This document shows positions 28,274 through 35,449 of a DNA stretch of 64,000 nucleotides, piece after piece. The notes beneath the pieces are model-generated. The model made no database searches and was not told the origin of the DNA. It was given only the letters and a program-made list of their open reading frames with translations. Position numbers and translations under genes: made by a program. The stretch covers positions 372,001-436,000 of the forward strand of contig NZ_QPJK01000005.1 of assembly GCF_003337555.1 (NCBI RefSeq), given 5' to 3'. The DNA is from Pseudorhodoferax soli. GTDB lineage: Bacteria > Pseudomonadota > Gammaproteobacteria > Burkholderiales > Burkholderiaceae_C. Every line of letters begins with the position of its first letter. The first letter of the stretch is position 1.

Positions 28274-29071
28274 ATGGCCCGCCCCAGCACGAACCAGAAC
28301 GTCCACTCTGCGGACGTTGTGTCCGCCGACGCCGGCGGCGCACGCGCGCTGCGGCGCGGCCTGCAACTGCTCGATGCGGTGCTCGATGCCGGCCCCGACG
28401 GCCTGCGCGTGGTCGACCTGTGCCGGGCCTGCGCGCTGGAGCGCGCCACCGTGCACCGGCTGCTGGCCACGCTGCAGGCAGCCGGCTACGTGGCCGCAGC
28501 GGGCCGCTTCCGCTATGTGCCCGGGCCGCGGCTCGGCGGGGCGGCGGCGGCGGCGCCCGGCCAGCCCAACATGGCGGTGCGGCTGCAGCCGGTGCTGGCC
28601 CGCGTCAGTGCGGCCTTCGGCGACGCCGCCTTCGCCATCGTGCGCGACGGCCCGCATTCGCACTGCATCGCGCGCGAGGTCGGCGCGCATCCGGTGCAGG
28701 TGCTCGTCATCCAGGTCGGCACGCGCCAGCCGCTGGGCGTGGGTGCGGCCGGGCTGGCGCTGCTGGCGGCATTGCCGGACGCCCAGGTGCAGCAGATCGT
28801 CGCGGCCAACGCGCCTCAGCTGGGCGCCTATGGTGGCATGACGGCCGAGCGCCTGCACCTGCTCGTGCGCGCCACGCGCGAGCGCGGCTGGTCCGTGATC
28901 GGCAACCACGCCACGCGCAACGTGCTGGCCGTGGGCATGGCCGTGCGCGACGCGCGCGGCGAGCCGGTGGCCGCCATCAGCCTGGCCAGCACGCTGGCGC
29001 GCATGCCGCGCGAGCGCCAGCAGCTCGTGGCGCGCACCATGCGCGAGGCGCTGGCGCCGCTGGCAGCCTGA
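28274..29071 (+). CDS. IclR-family transcriptional regulator
   Basis: 265 residues with an N-terminal winged helix (about 20-80; LLDAVLDAGPDGLRVVDLC and ERATVHRLLATLQAAGYV) and a C-terminal effector-binding GAF-like domain (about 90-260). The ATG at 28274 is supported by the family alignment; the longer frame overlaps the divergent gene. The 89-bp gap to the Bug receptor gene is the obvious operator region. IclR proteins usually control adjacent catabolic operons, so this is the likely regulator of the 24028-28184 genes. Confidence 0.92.
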   Translation: MARPSTNQNVHSADVVSADAGGARALRRGLQLLDAVLDAGPDGLRVVDLCRACALERATVHRLLATLQAAGYVAAAGRFRYVPGPRLGGAAAAAPGQPNMAVRLQPVLARVSAAFGDAAFAIVRDGPHSHCIAREVGAHPVQVLVIQVGTRQPLGVGAAGLALLAALPDAQVQQIVAANAPQLGAYGGMTAERLHLLVRATRERGWSVIGNHATRNVLAVGMAVRDARGEPVAAISLASTLARMPRERQQLVARTMREALAPLAA

Positions 29072-29231
29072 GGGCCGGCTGCCCGGGCCGTGGCCAGCGA
29101 TACCGTGGCGGCGCCATCCGGCGCGTGCCGTGCGCAGCGCTGCGGTGGTCGTGCGGCGAAGGTCCGCCGCCGCGCCGGCCCCGCGGCAACCCGCACAATG
29201 GCCGGCCCCGGAGACAAGACAAGCACCACAC

Positions 29232-30113
29232 ATGCATCTCACACACACGCGCGCGCTGTTCCTGATGGTCCTGGTCACGCTGATGTGGTCGATCGCCGGC
29301 GTCGTCACACGCCAGCTGCAGGCGGCCGAGGGCTTCGAGGTCACCTTCTGGCGCAGCTTCTTCACGCTCGTGGCGCTGGCCGTGCTGCTGCCGCTGCTGC
29401 AGGGCCGCACGCTGCTGGCGCGCATGCGCGCCGCGGGCTGGGCGCTGTGGATCTCGGGCCTGTGCTGGAGCGTGATGTTCACCGCCTTCATGCTCGCGCT
29501 GACGCTGACCAGCGTGGCCAACGTGCTGGTGACCATGGCGCTGGGGCCGCTGTTCACAGCGCTGGTGGCGCGCTTCGCCCTGGGCCACCGGCTGGCGCCG
29601 CGCACCTGGGGGGCCATCGTGCTGGCCGGCATCGGCATCGCCTGGATGTATGGCACGCAGCTGGGCGCAGGCGGTGCCGGCGTGCTGACCGGCACGCTGG
29701 TTGCGCTGTGCGTGCCCGTGGCCGCCGCCGTGAACTGGACCGTGGTGCAGCGCAGCCATGCGGCCGGCCGCGACCTCGACCTGGTGCCCGCCGTGCTGGT
29801 GGGCGCGCTGCTGTCCTCGCTGAGCACGCTGCCGGCGGCGCTGCCGCTCACCGCCACGCCGCACGACATCGGCCTGCTGGCGCTGTTGGGCGTGGTGCAG
29901 CTGGCCATTCCCTGCGTGCTGGCGGTGCGCTGCGCGCGCGTGCTGGCCGCGCCCGAGGTCTCGCTGCTGGCGCTGCTGGAGGTGATCTTCGGCATCGCGC
30001 TGGCCTGGTTGGGCGCGGGCGAGCAGCCCGGCCCTTCGGTGCTGGTGGGCGGCGCGCTGGTGATCCTCGCCCTGGTCGGCAACGAGCTGCTGGGCTGGCG
30101 CGCGCGGCGCTGA
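29232..30113 (+). CDS. EamA/DMT-family transporter
   Basis: Inner-membrane exporter-type protein of 293 residues with about ten hydrophobic helices in two EamA repeats. The first repeat begins FLMVLVTLMWSIAGVVTRQL and ends near YGTQLGAGG; the second ends with ILALVGNELLGW. The substrate is unknown; members export amino acids or metabolites. The ATG at 29232 gives a normal N-terminus, while the upstream extension is Arg/Pro-rich and unlikely to be translated. The 160-bp gap to the IclR gene contains nothing recognisable. Confidence 0.88.
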   Translation: MHLTHTRALFLMVLVTLMWSIAGVVTRQLQAAEGFEVTFWRSFFTLVALAVLLPLLQGRTLLARMRAAGWALWISGLCWSVMFTAFMLALTLTSVANVLVTMALGPLFTALVARFALGHRLAPRTWGAIVLAGIGIAWMYGTQLGAGGAGVLTGTLVALCVPVAAAVNWTVVQRSHAAGRDLDLVPAVLVGALLSSLSTLPAALPLTATPHDIGLLALLGVVQLAIPCVLAVRCARVLAAPEVSLLALLEVIFGIALAWLGAGEQPGPSVLVGGALVILALVGNELLGWRARR

Positions 30114-30124
30114 TCGCGAGCGGT

Positions 30125-30550
30125 ATGCTCGTGGCCATGCCGTGCCCGCACACCCCGCGCCTGCACATCGCGCGCCTGCACATTCCGCGCCCGGTCCGCC
30201 TGGCGGTGGCCTGGTGCTGCCTCGCCGCCGCGACGCTCGCCGCACCGGACGCCGAGGCGTCGCAGTCGCTGCGCTGCGATGGCCAGCTGGTGGGCAAGGG
30301 CGACTCCCCCGTGGCGCTGCTGCACAAGTGCGGCGAGCCGGTGTACCGCCAGCCGGTCTGCGTGCCGATGCTGCAGCTGGGCTGGATCGTGCTGCCCTAC
30401 CGCAGCGACGGCCCCGGCGCCGTGCTGGCCAACCAGTGCGTGCCGATGGAGGAGTGGACCTACGACCGCGGCCCCGGCAACTTCCTGGGCATCGTGCGCC
30501 TGTACAACGGCGCGATCGAATCAGTGCGCGACGGCGCGCGCCTGCGCTAG
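30125..30550 (+). CDS. DUF2845 small exported protein
   Basis: 141 residues (137 if the second ATG at 30137 is used). The N-terminus has a repeated RLHI-rich stretch, then a hydrophobic export signal (about 22-40). The mature part shows the DUF2845 pattern LRCDGQLVGKGDSPVALLHK followed by CGEP and ends in RLYNGAIESVRDGARL. The function of the family is unknown. It starts 11 bp after the EamA gene. Its stop codon shares the tetramer CTAG with the stop of dgkA on the other strand, so the two genes converge and overlap by 4 bp. Confidence 0.85.
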   Translation: MLVAMPCPHTPRLHIARLHIPRPVRLAVAWCCLAAATLAAPDAEASQSLRCDGQLVGKGDSPVALLHKCGEPVYRQPVCVPMLQLGWIVLPYRSDGPGAVLANQCVPMEEWTYDRGPGNFLGIVRLYNGAIESVRDGARLR

Positions 30551-30957
30551 CCGAAGCGCGCCACCAGCGCCGCCACCCAGACCCCGCCGCACAGCAGCAG
30601 GGCCAGCAGCACGGCTGCGCTGCCCAGATCCTTGGCGCGCTTGGACAGCGCGTGCCATTGCGGACCGACCCGGTCGATGGCCGATTCGACGGCCGTGTTG
30701 AGCAGTTCCACCACCAGCACCGCGACCACGCTGCCCACCAGCAGCGCCACCTCGACCCAGCTGCGGCCCAGCCAGAAGGCCAGCGGCAGCAGCACCAGCG
30801 AGAGCTGGGCTTCGAGCCGGAATGCCTTCTCGGCCCAGCCCGCGCGCAGGCCATCGAACGAATGGCGCAGCGCATGCCACAGGCGCACCAGGCCGTGGCG
30901 CCGCTTGTGCGGGTTGTCGAAAGTGGGATCGGACTGGGTGGGGCGGTCTGGGGTCAC
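30547..30957 (-). CDS. dgkA: Diacylglycerol kinase DgkA
   Basis: Small integral membrane kinase (136 residues) that phosphorylates diacylglycerol to phosphatidic acid. Three membrane helices are visible. The family signature is intact around LVVELLNTAVESAIDRVG, as is the cytoplasmic KRAKDLGSAAV segment. The GTG at 30957 overlaps the kinase gene stop (GTGA). The neighbouring EptA releases diacylglycerol when it transfers phosphoethanolamine from phosphatidylethanolamine, so DgkA can recycle that by-product. Similar dgkA placement near eptA and its two-component system occurs in other Gram-negatives. Confidence 0.93.
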   Translation of the reverse strand: MTPDRPTQSDPTFDNPHKRRHGLVRLWHALRHSFDGLRAGWAEKAFRLEAQLSLVLLPLAFWLGRSWVEVALLVGSVVAVLVVELLNTAVESAIDRVGPQWHALSKRAKDLGSAAVLLALLLCGGVWVAALVARFG

Positions 30958-32309
30958 GGTGGGAGGATGTTGTGGCCGGACGCATTGCCCAGCGTGAGTG
31001 TGTCGCAGCGCCAGCCGTCGGCGTCTGGCCCGGTGGTGCCGAAGCTGCCGCCATGCACGGCGGCCACGCGCCGCACGACCTGGTGGCCCAGCCCCAGGCC
31101 CAGCACGGAGCCGCTGCGGCGGTGGTCGCTCGGGTGCAGCAGGCTGGCGGCGTTGTCGCGCACCTGCAGCGTGGCTGGGGCGGCCAGCACCCGGATTTCC
31201 ACGGCGGTGCCTGGCGGCGTGTGGCCCAGCGCATTGGCGACCAGGTTGCGCAGCGCGATCTCCAGCAGCACCGGGTGGCCGTGCACCATGCATTCGGCCG
31301 GCGCCTCGACCGCCAGCTCGTGTGCGCCCTCGAACGCATCCTGCGCCTGCTCGGCGGCGATGCGGCGCGCCAGCGCGGCCAGGTCCAGCGGCTGCGCGGC
31401 CTCGGCCAGCTGGGCGCGGCCGGCCCGGGCCAGGGCCAGCAGGTCGTCCATGATGGCTGCGGTGCGCGCGGCATCGGTCTCGATCTGCGCCAGCGCGGCC
31501 TGGCGCTGCCCGGGCGTCAGCGTGCCGCGCAGCGAGGTGGCGTGCAGGCGCAGCGAGGCCAGCGGCGTGCGCAGCTCGTGCGCGAAGGTGTCGGCCAGTT
31601 CGCGCTCGTGCGCCAGTGCGGTCTGGTAGCGGCTGCCCAGCGTCTCGATGGCCGCCACCATGGCCTGGAACTCCGCATGCGGCGGCGCCTGCAGCCGGCC
31701 GGCCTGGTGGATGTCCATCGCCCGCACGCGCGCACTCAGGTCCAGCAGGGGCCGCAGGCCGCGCCGCACGGCCAGCGTGAGCACCAGCGTGACGATGGGC
31801 AGCAGCCACAGTCCCGGCGTGGCGACCTGCTCGGCGATGTCGTCGGCCAGATCGTCGCGCTCCTGCACGCTGAGCAGCACGGCGACCTTGCGCACCTGGC
31901 CCAGGTTGTCCCCACGCACGAAGACGCGCCAGGCCTGCGCCGGCTCACCGAGCTGCAGCGTGGCGAATCCCTCGGGTGTCTCGAAGGCGAGCAAGGGCGC
32001 CGGGCCGGTGCGGCTGAGCAGCTTGCCACGCTCGTCCCAGATCGCCACGCTCAGCGATTGCTGGTAGTCGTGCGCCTTCAGGTTCGGCGCCACACCCAGG
32101 GCGGCGGCATCGGGGCGTTGCTCCTCGAACGCCGTGCCGGACTGCGACAGCAGCAGCGAGGCCACGCTGGCCAGGTGGCCGTCGGTCAGTTCGTCCGACT
32201 CCTCCACGCCCGTGTGGTAGCCCACCAGCATGAACACCGACCAGACCGCGACCAGCGCCCCCAGCGTCCAGGCCAGCAGCTGGCGCTGCAGCGAGGGCCG
32301 GCCCGTCAC
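30954..32309 (-). CDS. PmrB/QseC-like sensor histidine kinase
   Basis: 451-residue membrane kinase. TM1 (about 8-30), a periplasmic sensor region of about 130 residues, TM2 (about 163-180), a HAMP-like linker, HisKA with the phosphoacceptor His244 (FAHELRTPLASL) and an HATPase domain with a short N-box region (NLVANALGHT) and GLGLG. The GTG at 32309 overlaps the stop of the response regulator gene. Genes run regulator, kinase, dgkA, all chained by GTGA overlaps. Polymyxin/metal-type sensing is inferred from the lipid A genes opposite, not from the sensor domain itself. Confidence 0.9.
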   Translation of the reverse strand: MTGRPSLQRQLLAWTLGALVAVWSVFMLVGYHTGVEESDELTDGHLASVASLLLSQSGTAFEEQRPDAAALGVAPNLKAHDYQQSLSVAIWDERGKLLSRTGPAPLLAFETPEGFATLQLGEPAQAWRVFVRGDNLGQVRKVAVLLSVQERDDLADDIAEQVATPGLWLLPIVTLVLTLAVRRGLRPLLDLSARVRAMDIHQAGRLQAPPHAEFQAMVAAIETLGSRYQTALAHERELADTFAHELRTPLASLRLHATSLRGTLTPGQRQAALAQIETDAARTAAIMDDLLALARAGRAQLAEAAQPLDLAALARRIAAEQAQDAFEGAHELAVEAPAECMVHGHPVLLEIALRNLVANALGHTPPGTAVEIRVLAAPATLQVRDNAASLLHPSDHRRSGSVLGLGLGHQVVRRVAAVHGGSFGTTGPDADGWRCDTLTLGNASGHNILPP

Positions 32310-32992
32310 GGGCGTGTTTCCTCGGGCACGAAGTAACCGACGCCGCGCATGGTCTGGATCAGGCCATCGCCGAGCTTTTTGCGCAGGTGGTGCACATGGA
32401 CCTCGATGGCGTTGCTCTCCAGCGCCTGGTCGAAGGTGTACAGGCTGGCCTCGATCTGCTGGCGCGAGAGCACCCGCGGGCTGGCCTGCAGCAGCGTGAG
32501 CAGCACGCCGAACTCGCGCGTGGACAGCTCCACCCCGCGGCCGTCCTGGCGCACCTGGCGCGCCGCCGGGTCCACTTCCAGCGTGCCGTGGCGCAGCAGC
32601 GGCTGCGGCCGGCCGGCGGCGCGGCGGCACACGGCGCGCAGGCGCGCTGCGAGTTCGTGCGCGTCGAAGGGCTTGCTCAGGTAGTCGTCGGCGCCCATGT
32701 CCAGGCCGGTGATGCGCGAGGCCACCTGGTCGCGCGCCGTCATGATGAGGACGGGCGTGGCGGGGTCGGGTTGGCGGCCCGGCGCAGCCTGGCGCAGCCG
32801 CTGCAGCAGCGTGGCGCCGTCGCCGTCGGGCAGGCCCAGGTCGAGCAGCACCGCGTCGAAGGCCTCCACGCGCAGCGCCGACCAGGCGGCCTCCAGGCCG
32901 CCCACGCAATCGACGGCCCAGCCGTGCTGGCCCAGCGTCAGGCGCAGGCCCTGGGCGATGCCCGGATCGTCTTCCACCACAAGAACACGCAT
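32306..32992 (-). CDS. PmrA/QseB-family response regulator (OmpR class)
   Basis: 228 residues. The receiver has the acidic pocket EDD (7-9), phosphoacceptor Asp51 (LLDLGLPDG) and the KPF lysine. The C-terminal winged helix follows (LSTREFGVLLTLLQ, MRGVGYFV at the end). An alternative ATG at 33001 adds three residues. The gene is divergent from the PAP2-eptA pair, and a perfect PmrA-type box lies between the two start codons. Control of both directions by this regulator is therefore likely. Confidence 0.92.
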   Translation of the reverse strand: MRVLVVEDDPGIAQGLRLTLGQHGWAVDCVGGLEAAWSALRVEAFDAVLLDLGLPDGDGATLLQRLRQAAPGRQPDPATPVLIMTARDQVASRITGLDMGADDYLSKPFDAHELAARLRAVCRRAAGRPQPLLRHGTLEVDPAARQVRQDGRGVELSTREFGVLLTLLQASPRVLSRQQIEASLYTFDQALESNAIEVHVHHLRKKLGDGLIQTMRGVGYFVPEETRP

Positions 32993-33014
32993 GGCCGCCA
33001 TTGTGCCGACGGCT

Positions 33015-33031
33015 CTTAAGGGTTCCTTAAG
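33015..33031. promoter_or_regulatory. PmrA-type box between the two-component system and PAP2-eptA
   Basis: Two copies of CTTAAG (33015-33020 and 33026-33031) are separated by exactly 5 bp (GGTTC). This matches the PmrA box pattern of two TTAA-containing half sites with a 5-bp spacer. Each half is itself palindromic, so the site reads the same from both strands. It lies in a gap of only about 50-60 bp, so bound regulator would act on both promoters. Confidence 0.75.
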
Positions 33032-33053
33032 TGACCGGCGGAATGCTGGCGGC

Positions 33054-33746
33054 ATGCACGATCGACAAGGACTCCGAGGACCAGGCACCGTGGTGCTGGC
33101 CCTGCTCGCGCTGCCGCTCCTGTGGGATGCGGGCGGCTGGGACATGGCACTGGCCGAACACATGGGAGGCCCCGCCGGCTTCGCGCTGAAAGGCAACTGG
33201 TGGCTGACCCACGTGCTGCACGACGGCGCCCGCCAGCTGGCCTGGGCGCTGGGCCTGCTGCTGTGCCTGGGCGTGGCCTGGCCGGTCGGGCCGCTGCGCC
33301 GGCTGCCATTCGCACGGCGGCTGCAGCTGGCGCTGTCGGGCCTGCTGGCCACGGGCATGGTGGCGCTGGTCAAGTCGGGCAGCCACACCAGCTGCCCTTG
33401 GGACCTGGCGGCCTTTGGCGGCGTGGCCCGCTACCAGTCGCACTGGCTCGGTTGGCAGCACAGCGATGGCGGCGCGGGCCGCTGCTTTCCGGCCGGCCAT
33501 GCCAGCGCCGGCTTTGCCTTCGTCGCCGGCTGGTTCGCGCTGCGGCGCGACCTGCCGCGCCTGGCGGCCGCCTGGCTGGTCCTGGCCATCGCCGCAGGCC
33601 TGGTGCTGGGCCTGGCGCAGCAGCTGCGCGGCGCCCATTTCATGAGCCACACGCTGTGGACGGCGTGGATCTGCGCCGCAGTCGGCTGGGGTGTCGATCT
33701 CGCTTTCGCGCATGCGCGCAAGAACCTGCAAGGAGCCGCCGCATGA
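33054..33746 (+). CDS. PAP2-family lipid phosphatase
   Basis: Membrane phosphatase of 230 residues with about five or six helices. The three PAP2 motifs are recognisable: KSGSHTSCPWDL (C1 variant, about 105-117), FPAGHASAG (C2, about 147-155) and RGAHFMSHTLW (C3, about 190-200). The ATG at 33054 lies only 22 bp after the PmrA box; a GTG at 33090 with a GAGGA ribosome-binding site is a plausible alternative. The gene overlaps eptA by 4 bp, so a role in lipid A or undecaprenyl-phosphate dephosphorylation beside phosphoethanolamine addition is likely. Confidence 0.88.
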   Translation: MHDRQGLRGPGTVVLALLALPLLWDAGGWDMALAEHMGGPAGFALKGNWWLTHVLHDGARQLAWALGLLLCLGVAWPVGPLRRLPFARRLQLALSGLLATGMVALVKSGSHTSCPWDLAAFGGVARYQSHWLGWQHSDGGAGRCFPAGHASAGFAFVAGWFALRRDLPRLAAAWLVLAIAAGLVLGLAQQLRGAHFMSHTLWTAWICAAVGWGVDLAFAHARKNLQGAAA

Positions 33747-35446
33747 CACGCCGTCCGATTTCTGCACTGTGGCTGGTGCTGGCCGCCAGCCTCTGGATGA
33801 CCCTGGTGGGCAACGGCGCGCTGTGGCAGCGCCTCACGGAATTGAACCTGCTCGCGGGCAGCCGCGGCCTGGCCTTCGGCGCCGCGCTGTGGCTGGCGAT
33901 CTGGGCGCTGCTGGCCGCGCTGCTGGGCCTCTTCGCCTGGCGCCCCACGCTCAAGCCCACGCTCGTGCTGCTGCTGTTCAGCACGGCGCTGGCGCGGCAT
34001 TTCATGGCCAGCTACGGCACGCTGATCGACCCCGGCATGCTGGTCAACGCCATGCAGACCGACTGGCGCGAGGCCGGCGCGCTGCTGAACTGGCAGCTGC
34101 TGGCCGGCGTGCTGGTGCTGGCCGCGCTGCCGGCCTGGCTCATCTGGCGCCAGCCCGTGGCCTATGGCGGCCTGCAGCGCCAGCTCTGGCGCAACCCCGC
34201 GTTCTCGCTGGCGGCACTGCTGGCCTTGGCCGCGCTGGTGCTGGCCATGTTCCAGCCGCTGGCCTCGGCCAGCCGCAACAACAAGGACTTGCGCTATCTC
34301 GTCAACCCGGTGTCCAGCGTGGTGTCGGTCGCGCGGCTCGCGGCGCGGCCGTTCCAGCACGAGGCCGGCCCGCTGCAGCCGCTGGGCGAGGACGCCCAAC
34401 TGGCCCTGGCATCGCCCACCGGCAGTGCCGCGCGGCCGCGCCTCTTGCTGCTGGTGCTGGGCGAGACGGCGCGCAGCGACCACTTCGGCCTGAACGGCTA
34501 CGCGCGGCCCACCACGCCGGCGCTGGAGCGCGAGCAGGTGCTGAGTTTCCGCAACGCCTGGTCCTGCGGCACCAGCACGGCCGAATCGCTGCCGTGCATG
34601 TTCTCGCACCTGCCGCGCGAGGAGTACCTCCGCCGCAACGGCAACTACGAAACCCTGCTGGACGTGTTGCAGCGCGCCGGCCTGGCCGTGCTGTGGCTGG
34701 ACAACCAGTCCGGCTGCAAGGGCGTGTGCGACCGTGTGCCGAACGGCGCCACCGACACCACCGCCGCCAGCAAGCTGTGCAGCGGCGGCGAATGCCTGGA
34801 CGGCGCCATGCTGGAGCAGCTGGACGCGCGCCTGGCCGCGCTGGACCCGGCACGCCGCGCGCGCGGCACCGTGGTGGTGCTGCACCAGATGGGCAGCCAC
34901 GGCCCGGCTTACGCGCACCGCTCGCCGGCCTCGGCCAAGCGCTTCCTGCCCGAGTGCACCAGCAATGCGCTGCAGGATTGCGACCCCGAGCAGCTGCGCA
35001 ACGCCTATGACAACTCCATCGCCTACACCGACCAGTTCCTGGGCGAGGCCATCGCCTGGCTGCGGCGCAACCCCACGGGCACGGACAACGCGCTGATGTA
35101 CGTGTCCGACCACGGCGAATCGCTGGGCGAGAACAACCTGTACCTGCACGGCATGCCCTACGCGATCGCGCCCGATGTGCAAAAGCACGTGCCCTGGATC
35201 ACCTGGCTGTCGCCGGGCTTTGCGCAGGCCGCGGCCCTGTCGGACAGCTGCCTGCGCGGCCGCGCCGACGCGCGGGTGTCGCACGACGACTACTTCCATT
35301 CGGTGCTGGGGCTCATGGATGTCTCCACGCACATCTACCGCATCGCCCAGGACGCCTATGCACCTTGCCGGCAGGACGCCAACTGGGCCGGCCGCTTGCC
35401 GCGCCAGGCTGCGGCGCGGCAACACGCCGTGCCGTCCGGTGGGTAG
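33743..35446 (+). CDS. eptA: Lipid A phosphoethanolamine transferase EptA
   Basis: 567 residues. Five N-terminal membrane helices (1-190, DUF1705 region) anchor a periplasmic sulfatase-fold domain. The metal site is visible in LVLGETARSDHFGLNGY and YVSDHGESLGENNLYLHG. The catalytic Thr279 lies in SCGTSTAESLPC between two cysteines that form a disulfide in family members. It adds phosphoethanolamine to lipid A phosphates, lowering surface charge and polymyxin binding. It starts within the PAP2 stop (ATGA). The gene is chromosomal in context, with no insertion sequence nearby, so it is an intrinsic family member rather than a mobile mcr gene. Confidence 0.94.
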   Translation: MTRRPISALWLVLAASLWMTLVGNGALWQRLTELNLLAGSRGLAFGAALWLAIWALLAALLGLFAWRPTLKPTLVLLLFSTALARHFMASYGTLIDPGMLVNAMQTDWREAGALLNWQLLAGVLVLAALPAWLIWRQPVAYGGLQRQLWRNPAFSLAALLALAALVLAMFQPLASASRNNKDLRYLVNPVSSVVSVARLAARPFQHEAGPLQPLGEDAQLALASPTGSAARPRLLLLVLGETARSDHFGLNGYARPTTPALEREQVLSFRNAWSCGTSTAESLPCMFSHLPREEYLRRNGNYETLLDVLQRAGLAVLWLDNQSGCKGVCDRVPNGATDTTAASKLCSGGECLDGAMLEQLDARLAALDPARRARGTVVVLHQMGSHGPAYAHRSPASAKRFLPECTSNALQDCDPEQLRNAYDNSIAYTDQFLGEAIAWLRRNPTGTDNALMYVSDHGESLGENNLYLHGMPYAIAPDVQKHVPWITWLSPGFAQAAALSDSCLRGRADARVSHDDYFHSVLGLMDVSTHIYRIAQDAYAPCRQDANWAGRLPRQAAARQHAVPSGG

Positions 35447-35449
35447 CGC

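Noticed and set aside
33743-35446. eptA as a mobile mcr-type colistin-resistance gene
   Set aside because: It lies in a conserved-looking chromosomal module with its own regulator and dgkA, has local base composition, and no insertion sequence or plasmid gene is nearby.
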